This document shows, piece after piece, positions 1-7,363 of a DNA stretch of 64,000 bases; positions within the stretch are counted from its first letter, which is position 1, and each line of letters opens with the position of its first letter. The notes beneath the pieces were generated by a model. It worked only from the letters and a program-made list of their open reading frames with translations. It was not told where the DNA came from and searched no databases. The stretch comes from Lewinella sp038528965 (GTDB lineage Bacteria; Bacteroidota; Bacteroidia; Chitinophagales; Saprospiraceae): contig JBCBEC010000037.1 of NCBI GenBank assembly GCA_038528965.1, positions 1 through 64,000 of the forward strand. The letters are read 5' to 3'. The position numbers were made by a program, and so were the translations under genes.

Positions 1-114
1 GAGTGTGGTAATTCCTCGAATTTACACAGAAGGCCTTTTTTAGTCAAAATCCCAAAATTCGGGATGACTCATGTTTTCTATTTGTAGGAATAGCACCTGT
101 ATTATTTGCCTGTG

Positions 115-624
115 TCAGTCATTCGGTGCTTCCCGTCGCCCTTTTACGTAATCGTAAATCACTAGCACAAATAATAGTACCAGTAACATTATATTCCCGA
201 AGAGCTTTGAGCGCTTTTCGTACCTCAGGACCTTATCCAAATCTAAGTAGGTCGTGTCCCCCCGGTAAATGCCGTAGACCTGTTGCTCCGTCTTGTACGG
301 ACTGCTGGATTCCACATTATCCTTGATCCATATTTCGATAGTGTCTCGCGCCACAACTTCTACCATCAATTCTTTTGCCAACAGCTTATATCGGGATCGG
401 GAAATATTGAACTGTACATCCGGATATTCTCTAGTCCGGAAGTACATGTAGGCATCATCATTTTTGTTTTTTGCAGGCCGATCAAAAACAGGAGAGGCCA
501 AGGTGACTTGACGAAAACGCAACTGTTCCATCAGTCTAGCCTTGTGGCTTGATCGGTAGTAGAATAGGCAACTAATGGCTACGAACAATACGTATAAACC
601 CCAACGTAGATACGAGCGCTGCAT
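115..624 (-). CDS. Small two-pass membrane protein of unknown function
   Basis: The 169-residue product begins at an ATG and has a hydrophobic segment at about residues 9-24 and a second, strongly hydrophobic one at about 143-160 followed by a short basic tail (YVKGRRE). The central ~110 residues are hydrophilic and mixed in charge, so they probably lie outside the membrane as one folded domain. I do not recognise the family. It is transcribed on the minus strand, downstream of the three paralogous secreted proteins at 790-4036 but separated from them by about 165 bp, so co-transcription is uncertain. No catalytic motif is visible. The open frame, two plausible membrane segments and ordinary codon use support a real gene. 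Confidence 0.7.
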   Translation of the reverse strand: MQRSYLRWGLYVLFVAISCLFYYRSSHKARLMEQLRFRQVTLASPVFDRPAKNKNDDAYMYFRTREYPDVQFNISRSRYKLLAKELMVEVVARDTIEIWIKDNVESSSPYKTEQQVYGIYRGDTTYLDLDKVLRYEKRSKLFGNIMLLVLLFVLVIYDYVKGRREAPND

Positions 625-789
625 GACAATTAAATGTTATGATACCCTTCGGAAGAGAATTATGGTATAATGCTCAGTGATTAGCGAAGTTCATAACACG
701 AGTATATTCTTACTTGCCCTTGACAGAGAAGTACTATCTGGTAAATATTCGAGTCGCATGCTTATTCGAATGGAGCTAGACGGCTCCCC

Positions 790-1875
790 CTACTCCTCTA
801 CCTGACGCAGGTACAAGCCGTTCTGAATTGACATTGACTGCCAACGGGTACCATCATAGCGTTCGGCATCATAGGTTTGAATACTAAGGCTAGTGGGCAA
901 TCCGGATGGCATCATTAGCCCTAGGTTAAGCACCTTGAGTTCACGTGCTACCTCGTCTTGATCATACACCACCAATTCCCACTTGGCTCCTTCGGTAAAC
1001 TGGAGGGCGTGTTGCAAGGCGTAAAGCTGTGGAGAACCATTGCGCACTTCCGTCTCTCCGTCTAGTAGAAACCGCTTATCGGCCAAGGTGTAATCTTCCA
1101 GAAACCAGAAGTCCCTCAACGTATTAGCTAGGAAAGACAAGCGGTTTTCCTCCTCACTAAAGTACTCCGCTGTAGGCAACTTGAGTACAATTGGGGCTGC
1201 ACTGGCCGCAGCTTCCAGATCCGAAATAGAGTTGCCCGAAACATTACAATCCACCATCGGCTCAAAGGCTGAGGCGGCATCTAATAAAAGGTTACCATTG
1301 GTAGCGCTTACCGCATCTTCGGGGTATTCGGCACTAAAGGTGATGACCGAATAATTGCCCATCCGGGGTTGAATCAAGAAGGTGTAGACCTCCCATTCAC
1401 CGTTTCGTACAGGAGGGCTGGTGGCCAATAATTCTTGGAGTTCACAATAGTCATTGCCGCCCCATATTTTAAGCCGGACGGGAGCATTGTAGATCTTTGG
1501 CAAACCAGTTGCTCTACTCGCGGATACGAATTCTGGCGCACTGGCTAGCGCAATTTGAAAGCGGTAGCACTGCCCAGCTTCCAACTGGTAGTTGAGTAAT
1601 CCTCCAATGGCCTCCCAAGTATTGTTATCTCGTGTAACCAAGCCCAGAAAGGTACGACCATCATAAGGCCCCAAATCCACATTGAAAATATTACGGGGTT
1701 CGGGATGCAAATCCGGCGGGCTTTCCTCTTGGAATCCACAATCCACCCATTTACGTGGCATACGCGAATAGCCAGGTGACCCTTCAAAAGAAGAATTGCG
1801 AAATTTGATCTCCTGTGCATCCAGTAGAAATGGCAGCAGAAGAATTGGAAGAATGTATCGGATGATGCGAAACAT
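790..1875 (-). CDS. Secreted paralogue 3 of a tandem family, jelly-roll-like N-terminus
   Basis: This is the last of three adjacent paralogues. The protein has a signal peptide (residues 1 to about 20, ending LDAQ) and then a domain with the shared signature NSSFEG..P..W.DCG....PPD, a conserved TRDNNTWE motif, and NGNLLLDAAS near residue 195. This resembles galactose-binding-like jelly-roll domains that open with NPSFE in secreted Bacteroidota proteins; that assignment is inferred. The second half (about 215-361) holds a separate conserved domain with motifs NGSP.LYALQH and WELVV, of unknown function. There is no T9SS sorting domain, so the protein may stay in the periplasm or outer membrane. 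I chose the ATG at 1875 (MFRIIRYI) over the GTG at 1884, because it directly precedes the signal peptide; only a few bases separate this gene from the upstream paralogue. Confidence 0.8.
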   Translation of the reverse strand: MFRIIRYILPILLLPFLLDAQEIKFRNSSFEGSPGYSRMPRKWVDCGFQEESPPDLHPEPRNIFNVDLGPYDGRTFLGLVTRDNNTWEAIGGLLNYQLEAGQCYRFQIALASAPEFVSASRATGLPKIYNAPVRLKIWGGNDYCELQELLATSPPVRNGEWEVYTFLIQPRMGNYSVITFSAEYPEDAVSATNGNLLLDAASAFEPMVDCNVSGNSISDLEAAASAAPIVLKLPTAEYFSEEENRLSFLANTLRDFWFLEDYTLADKRFLLDGETEVRNGSPQLYALQHALQFTEGAKWELVVYDQDEVARELKVLNLGLMMPSGLPTSLSIQTYDAERYDGTRWQSMSIQNGLYLRQVEE

Positions 1876-1887
1876 GGACAACACTAT

Positions 1888-2976
1888 TTAGTCTTCAATT
1901 CTACGAAGATAGAAACCCTTTTTTATGGATTTGACGTACCAATCAACCTTCCGGTACTTTTTCCGGTCGTAAGCTGTGACGGAGATTTCAGTACCCAGAT
2001 TCGGAGATAGCCCAGCCTCAAGCGCTGTTATCTTTTGCCAACACAAGCTTTTGTCCTCCTCAGCGATAACCAATTCCCACTGATGGGGCTGATACTGCAG
2101 TAGATGCTGAAGCCTATACAAAAAAGGCGATCCGTTCTGAATTTCCGTAGTACCAGCCACTATAAATTGGTCGTGTTCCAGTACGACCTCATCCTCCTCG
2201 TAGCTAAAATCGATGCTTGTTAAGGCGTTCTTCACCGCCAATTTAGTAGAGGTCTCCATACTGGGTATTTCATCCTGTTCGGGTAGAAAAACAAGAAGTG
2301 GTCGATTAGCCAAACGAGCTTCCGAACGAAAATTTAGTGTCTCGGGCACATCGCAATTTTCATTAGGGATAATATCAGAAGCCGCATCCAACAATAGGTT
2401 ACCGTTGGTCTGTTTGATAAACTGGTCCGTGTAGTTTACACTGAATATTAAATAACTATAGCTGTTATTCTTGGGCTGAAGGTTGAAGGTGTACAAGCGC
2501 CAGTCTCTATGACTAATGGCTTCGGTTTGTACCAGTAGTTCCGCCAACTCGCAAGGGCTGTTTCCAACCCAAATTTCCAGGCGAACTGGTGAGATATAGT
2601 TCGCTGGAACATTCAGTGCTCGACTTACTGAATAATAGGATCCAGATTGTGCCAAAGCTATTTGAAAGCCGTAACACTGGTCCTGCTGTAAGGATGCACT
2701 TAGCCTGGTCCCAATAGATTCCCAGGTATTATTATCACGCGTGACCATGCCCAGGTAAGTATCACCTTCGTAAGCGGGCATCGTGACTTGAAAGGTTTTG
2801 TCTGGCTGAACATCCGGAGGACTCTCCGTCACCGGCCCACAATCGGTCCACCCACGTGGTTCACGGCTATGACGAGGTGTATCTTCAAAAGAAGGATTAT
2901 TAAAAATGATTAGTTCTTGTGCTGAGAGTTGCAGCGCAGCGAATACGCAAAGGAGTAGCGTAATTTGAAAATTCAT
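1888..2976 (-). CDS. Secreted paralogue 2 of a tandem family, jelly-roll-like N-terminus
   Basis: This 362-residue protein has a signal peptide ending near residue 19 (LQLSAQ). It follows the paralogue pattern: NPSFED near residue 27, PRGWTDCG, PPDVQPD, TRDNNTWESIG near residue 80, the PVRLEIW strand, and TNGNLLLDAASD near residue 190. The C-terminal half again carries NGSPFLYRLQH and WELVIAEED and ends in an aromatic, basic segment (KKGFYLRRIED). It is closest to paralogue 3, with which it shares the TRDNNTWE and FYLRRIED/LYLRQVEE signatures, suggesting a more recent duplication than that giving paralogue 1. It lies in a likely three-gene operon; the spacing to the downstream paralogue is about 12 bp. 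Function is unknown; ligand binding at the cell surface is an inference from the N-terminal fold resemblance. Confidence 0.8.
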   Translation of the reverse strand: MNFQITLLLCVFAALQLSAQELIIFNNPSFEDTPRHSREPRGWTDCGPVTESPPDVQPDKTFQVTMPAYEGDTYLGMVTRDNNTWESIGTRLSASLQQDQCYGFQIALAQSGSYYSVSRALNVPANYISPVRLEIWVGNSPCELAELLVQTEAISHRDWRLYTFNLQPKNNSYSYLIFSVNYTDQFIKQTNGNLLLDAASDIIPNENCDVPETLNFRSEARLANRPLLVFLPEQDEIPSMETSTKLAVKNALTSIDFSYEEDEVVLEHDQFIVAGTTEIQNGSPFLYRLQHLLQYQPHQWELVIAEEDKSLCWQKITALEAGLSPNLGTEISVTAYDRKKYRKVDWYVKSIKKGFYLRRIED

Positions 2977-3019
2977 AAAAATGCGCGTTTGAAAATTAGT
3001 CTAATTCTAGGCCCTAAAG

Positions 3020-4036
3020 CTACCAAAAAAGCAACAACAATTGTTCTCCATTTTTCACTCCTGCCACCGGGTTCCCGTGCAGTTTATTCACCTTACCCAC
3101 TCGTAAATATTGGCGAATACCCATCCCCCGCAGACGATCTTTTAGCAATTTGTTCCTTGCGCTTCTTGCTCGTTTTTCTGGCTCCCGCCAAACCAGGCTC
3201 CACGGTTGCCCAGCAAACTGGCTAGCATAGTTGGCTAAACCGTACAAACCAATATCGGTTCGCCCCTCCATGATTTGCCGCAAATAGGTATTGACCTCTG
3301 TTGTATCTACCTGCTCCCGTGGTAGAAGGTCTTCTTGCTGCTCGAAATTGGGCTCCAAGTCCGGTATGGGTTCCGCAGCCAAGCGTTCCAGGTTTTCGTA
3401 ATCTGTGCTGCAGCCTTCCATTGGAATGAGGTGCGAAGCATTATCCAGCATTAGATTACCACTATAAGGAACCGTAGAGCCGCTGGCGTACATCGCTTCC
3501 AGAATCAGAAGTGCATGGGCGCGCTGCGGCTGCAATTGAAAAGTATATCGTTGCCAATCTGCATGTTCCACCAGCGGAGTGACGGCTAATAATTCATCCG
3601 GGCGATCAGCCAGGTTGCTACCCCAGATCCGCAAACGAACGGGCTCTACAAAACTAATGTGCTGCCCTGTAAGTCGGCTACGACTCAAGTACACCGGCGA
3701 CCGCGCCAGATCTATACTGAACTCGTAGCACTGCCCGGGGCTCATCGACCAAGCCAAGGGATTGGCAATACGTTCCCAAGTGCCAAAATCGCGGGTAATG
3801 AGCACCAGGTGTGTTTCACCATCACTGGGTTGCGTTTCCGCTCGAAAAAAATCGGTCGGCCCAATATCCGGAGGTGTTTCCATCGGGAAGCCGCCATTTA
3901 GCCAGCCCTGCGGCACCTTGCTGTGCCTAGGCTCATCCTCAAAGGAAGGATTTTGCAGAAAAAGGGTGTCTTGAGCAAACCCGGTAACGCAGGTTAAATA
4001 GGGTAATAAAGCCAAAAGGAGTAGTCGCTGTGTCAT
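3020..4036 (-). CDS. Secreted paralogue 1 of a tandem family, jelly-roll-like N-terminus
   Basis: This is the first gene of the presumed three-paralogue operon, 338 residues, starting at an ATG. A signal peptide ends near residue 21 (VTGFAQD). The N-terminal domain carries NPSFEDEPRHS, PQGWLNGG (the Cys of the other two copies is replaced by Asn-Gly-Gly context), TPPDIGP and TRDFGTWERI, then PVRLRIWGSN and YSGNLMLDNASH. The C-terminal part is shorter and more basic than in the other two, with GLANYASQFAGQPWSLVWREPEK as the counterpart of their ALQH...WELVV block. The gap to the next paralogue is about 43 bp. No sorting domain or catalytic residues are recognisable. The family is not one I can name; the tandem arrangement suggests diversification of a binding function. 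Confidence 0.8.
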   Translation of the reverse strand: MTQRLLLLALLPYLTCVTGFAQDTLFLQNPSFEDEPRHSKVPQGWLNGGFPMETPPDIGPTDFFRAETQPSDGETHLVLITRDFGTWERIANPLAWSMSPGQCYEFSIDLARSPVYLSRSRLTGQHISFVEPVRLRIWGSNLADRPDELLAVTPLVEHADWQRYTFQLQPQRAHALLILEAMYASGSTVPYSGNLMLDNASHLIPMEGCSTDYENLERLAAEPIPDLEPNFEQQEDLLPREQVDTTEVNTYLRQIMEGRTDIGLYGLANYASQFAGQPWSLVWREPEKRARSARNKLLKDRLRGMGIRQYLRVGKVNKLHGNPVAGVKNGEQLLLLFW

Positions 4037-4488
4037 CCTAGTGTAGTCCGGTGGTTAGGCCAGGGAATGTACGTAATTATTGGAATTAGAGTGAGGATCA
4101 GAATTAGAATTAGAGTCAGAATTATGATTAGCGCGAAAGTGACAGTTTAAAAGTATGGCTTACCGGCCGCTAGCTTCATCGCCACTGCGATTGTGATTCA
4201 GATGTCTGAGATGAAGCATATCCTACAGCAATGGCCATTGACAGCTCTTTTCAAATCACAAAAGACGCGCCAGAACACATAAGGGAACTTCCGTAAGAAT
4301 GAGAGCTAGAATGCTTATCGCACATAGAGAATTCACCCCGCCCACTGTCTGCTGGATCACTAACTACTTTTTTGAACCACCTAAGACACCAAGATCACCA
4401 AGAAAACACTGTCTACCTTTTCACTATGTAAGAACTAAATTCACTAACTCAACTTCAACCGTCGAAGCCGCAGGCGAAGGAGGTCAAC
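4037..4488. other. Intergenic region with AATTAG microsatellite-like repeats
   Basis: This 452-bp gap lies between the start of the three-paralogue operon and the end of the S8 protease gene, both on the minus strand. Positions 4081-4132 consist of irregular repeats of a GAATTAGA unit. Positions 4437-4449 carry the 13-mer AAATTCACTAACT, which recurs exactly at 12848-12860 beside a GGCCGA repeat. The promoter of the paralogue operon should lie here, but I see no convincing TAnnTTTG/TTTG pair. The open frames in this stretch look like chance. Confidence 0.6.
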
Positions 4489-6108
4489 CTAATACACCAC
4501 CACCTTCTCCTCCGCCCAAGCATCATCGCGGCCAAAGCGCAAGAAGTAGGTACCGGCAGGTAGATTACTGGCATCGATGGTAAAACGGCGAAAACCTACT
4601 TCCCCAACAATGATTTCCTGGTGGCGGACCAACTGGCCCAGAGCATTGTACAACTCGGCACGATAAGTACCATTTTCCGGACTGGCGTACTCGATGGTAA
4701 GCTCGTCTTGGACAGGGTTAGGATATACGTTGAAAATGGATAGGGGCCCCAGCGTATTTTGACAACTGGTGAGTATATCTTCCATGGCTTTACCAAGATT
4801 GAGGCGCCGACCAGTCAAGGTGCGAAACTCGATTGACACGAGTAAATCTCCACTTTGGAGAAGAATATCTTTGATCAAGAGAGCCGTGCCTGCTGGGTCA
4901 GTAATGGCCGACGCTTCTAAGTTTTCACAATTGCTGGCGTACAGTAGCGCAATGGCACCGGTCACGTGCGGTGTGGCGGCACTATTTCCACCAAAAGCCC
5001 CGTAGGTATTGCCTGGTTTAGCAGTGATACTGCCCTCCCCTGGCGAGCCAATATCGACGCTTATTTTGCCAAAGGCGGAGTCATCCTCTAGATTATCGTC
5101 TTCGTCGGTATTACAACTGATCAGCAAATAGTCGGAAGTACAATCGGCGGGCATATCCCCAAACTCCTCCACGTCAAAGCGTTGGTTACTTACTCCAGAA
5201 CTAGACAAGATACCCACTGCTCCCAATTGATCGTACATAGCGCCCCAGATGGCCTGCTGTTCACAGCGGATACCCGTTTGGCCGAAACTATTATTGGTAG
5301 CCACTACAAAAGCTCCTTCTGCCCCTTCAGACCGATTAAAGCGATCGCGTTGATCGATGACGTACTCGTAGGCCATGACAAGATCGGCGACATCACGGAA
5401 GCTAAAAAGCATCAAATCAGCATCCCAGTTGACGCCCGTGACGCCCTCTCCATTGTTGCCCTTCGCTCCCACAATGGCCGTAGTGGAGATGCCATGACTA
5501 CCCGGTGCAATCCTGGGCGAATCAGAGAAATAATCCCAACCCTTCATATCATCTACGTAGCCATTATTGTCATTATCGATGCCATCGTTGGGTATTTCGT
5601 GTGGGTTATTCCAGATATTCTCTACAAGGTCTACATGTGCGGTATCAAAGCCACTATCCATGATGGCTACTACGATGGGCTTACCACTGGCTGTTGTCCC
5701 TCCGGTAGTAGCCGCCCAAGCGCTAGGAGCATCTATCTTTTCCATATCCCACTGGCGGAAATACTGGTCATCATTCGGGCGGCCTCGGAATTCTACCGTA
5801 GCATTATCCTGAAAAGACTGCACCGCCGGATCTAGCCCTAGCATTTCGTGTAGTACGGTACGATGATTCATGCCTTCCGCAAAACCCAGCAAATGAATAT
5901 TAGCTCGTTCACTCAAGGGCTTCAGATAGCGTAGCTCCAATTCTGCAGTAGATTGCCTGGACTGCTTACTGACCCATTCTTCGGCGTCTACACCTTCTTG
6001 CATCTGCACTAACACCTGTCCGGGTATGTGTTGAGCCTTTCGCTCTTGTGAAAACAAAAGGGAAGTCGTCAGGATGGCCATCAAAAGAAAGAAGGAACGC
6101 ATGGACAT
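4489..6108 (-). CDS. Subtilisin-like S8 serine protease with T9SS sorting domain
   Basis: This is a secreted subtilase of 539 residues. A signal peptide ends near residue 20 (LLFSQE), followed by a propeptide of about 100 residues. The catalytic triad is visible: Asp151 in VVAIMDSGFD, His205 in GSHGIST and Ser376 in GGNSAATPHVTG, with the oxyanion Asn at about 273 in NNSFG. An Asp/Asn-rich insertion (about 175-187, DGIDNDNNGYVDD) looks like a calcium site. The C-terminal ~80 residues begin FNVYPNPV and contain ELYNALGQLV and LPAGTYFLRF, the hallmarks of a T9SS type A sorting domain, so the enzyme is probably released or anchored at the cell surface through T9SS. The serine motif GNSAATP differs from the common GTSMAAP but keeps the catalytic Ser and following Pro. 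The substrate is unknown. Confidence 0.93.
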   Translation of the reverse strand: MSMRSFFLLMAILTTSLLFSQERKAQHIPGQVLVQMQEGVDAEEWVSKQSRQSTAELELRYLKPLSERANIHLLGFAEGMNHRTVLHEMLGLDPAVQSFQDNATVEFRGRPNDDQYFRQWDMEKIDAPSAWAATTGGTTASGKPIVVAIMDSGFDTAHVDLVENIWNNPHEIPNDGIDNDNNGYVDDMKGWDYFSDSPRIAPGSHGISTTAIVGAKGNNGEGVTGVNWDADLMLFSFRDVADLVMAYEYVIDQRDRFNRSEGAEGAFVVATNNSFGQTGIRCEQQAIWGAMYDQLGAVGILSSSGVSNQRFDVEEFGDMPADCTSDYLLISCNTDEDDNLEDDSAFGKISVDIGSPGEGSITAKPGNTYGAFGGNSAATPHVTGAIALLYASNCENLEASAITDPAGTALLIKDILLQSGDLLVSIEFRTLTGRRLNLGKAMEDILTSCQNTLGPLSIFNVYPNPVQDELTIEYASPENGTYRAELYNALGQLVRHQEIIVGEVGFRRFTIDASNLPAGTYFLRFGRDDAWAEEKVVVY

Positions 6109-6249
6109 TTTATTTTCAACTATTGATTGTCAACTATTTAGTACTTCGAAAGGAAACCTCCAAGTCTTATTGGATACCAACTACTGGTTATCGCTTATTG
6201 TTGATTGAACCCCGGCTATACCTTTGTAAGGAGTAGGATAAAATAGCAA

Positions 6250-7041
6250 TTAAGTTGTTTCTAAATCGGCACGCAAATTACGGAAATAGGCCGCTGAGCG
6301 CAATAATCGGCTGCCGTACCAGGAGAACATTTCGCCGTCTACCAGACGAACGGCGGCATTAGGACAAAGCGCTGACAGCTCCGCAAGGTGTCGTTCCCGA
6401 AAGGGGAAAGGCTCCGACGACAATAAGATAAGCTCCGGCGCTAGCGCTCGAATTTTTTCCTCCGTCAAACTAGGATAACGGTCCTGATCAGCTAAAACAT
6501 TGGTAAAACCACTTGCCAATAGCATGCTATGGATAAAAGTATCTCCGCCACTAGCCATGTAAGGCTTTCGCCAAATGAGATACAAAACACGCAAGGGAGT
6601 AAATTGGGCTAAAGCCGAAAAAGAGGCTTCTAGTTGTTGAGTGATCTCTCTAGCACGCAAGCTGGTATCTGTCAATTCTCCGACGGCAACAATCATTTCC
6701 TTGGCCGTTGGAAGGTCCGTCACCTTGCTGACCCAAACCGGAAATTCCCTCGCCAATTCCAACACTTGCTCCCGATCGTTCTCTTCTTGGTTGGCAATAA
6801 TCAAATCGGGCTGGAGCGCACGGATACGATCCAAATGTAATTTTTTGGTTCCCCCAATCAGCTGTTTTTCCTTACGCCAAGCAGCAGGATGCACACAAAA
6901 TTTAGTAATGCCAATTACTTGCTCTACCAGACCTAAGTCCGCTAGTAGCTCCGTCTGTGAAGGAACCAGCGAGACAATCCGCCGGGGCGGAAAATGAGGG
7001 AGCACCACCGCTCTTTCGATCTGATCTACAAAAGTTTTCAA
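6250..7041 (-). CDS. BtuF-like helical-backbone metal receptor protein
   Basis: The product belongs to the BtuF/FepB-type substrate-binding family (PF01497), with RRIVSLVPSQTELLADLGL near the start, QPDLIIANQEEND in the middle and PELILLSSEPFPF near the end. Family members bind cobalamin, haem or ferric chelates. The longest frame starts at a GTG (7158) and adds 39 residues with an unlikely sequence (HYFCCSGNC). I chose the TTG at 7041, which gives MKTFVDQIER and a 264-residue protein of normal family length; many Bacteroidota homologues begin at this point. Neither start gives a signal peptide, so the protein may be cytoplasmic and not a classical ABC binding protein. No permease or ATPase gene is adjacent. 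The specific ligand cannot be read from the sequence. Confidence 0.82.
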   Translation of the reverse strand: MKTFVDQIERAVVLPHFPPRRIVSLVPSQTELLADLGLVEQVIGITKFCVHPAAWRKEKQLIGGTKKLHLDRIRALQPDLIIANQEENDREQVLELAREFPVWVSKVTDLPTAKEMIVAVGELTDTSLRAREITQQLEASFSALAQFTPLRVLYLIWRKPYMASGGDTFIHSMLLASGFTNVLADQDRYPSLTEEKIRALAPELILLSSEPFPFRERHLAELSALCPNAAVRLVDGEMFSWYGSRLLRSAAYFRNLRADLETT

Positions 7042-7161
7042 CGCAAAGTCGTAATTTTCCTGACAGTTGCCAGAGCAACAAAAGTAGTGGAGAAATGCTT
7101 TATATGATGATGCGAGGTATAAAGAACTGTAATAAGTTATTTCATTATAAAACCTCACATC

Positions 7162-7340
7162 GTAGAGAGTAGAAGGTAAAGAGTAGAAAGATGTAAAGCA
7201 AAATTTCTAAATCATGCTGACAAGGGTTAAAATTAATGCTTGAAAACCCAGTCGTGAAAGGCTCAAGATTTCTAATCTCTTTGAGTCTGAATAAAATGGA
7301 TTCCCGTACCTTATACTTTCTACTTTATACCCTCTACCAA
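7162..7340. repeat. Intergenic inverted purine-rich repeat (GTAGARR type), copy A
   Basis: Positions 7162-7190 hold GTAGAGAGTAGAAGG-type repeats and positions 7307-7338 hold the reverse-complement pattern (CTTTCTAC...CCCTCTACC), separated by about 115 bp. The arms are imperfect. The element lies between the divergent BtuF-like and acyl-CoA oxidase genes, so their promoters must overlap or lie within it. Confidence 0.6.
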
Positions 7341-7363
7341 ATACCCACCAAATCAAAAAAGCA

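Noticed and set aside
5182..5835. A 217-codon plus-strand frame
   Set aside because: It is antisense to the subtilisin-like protease, whose catalytic triad is intact.
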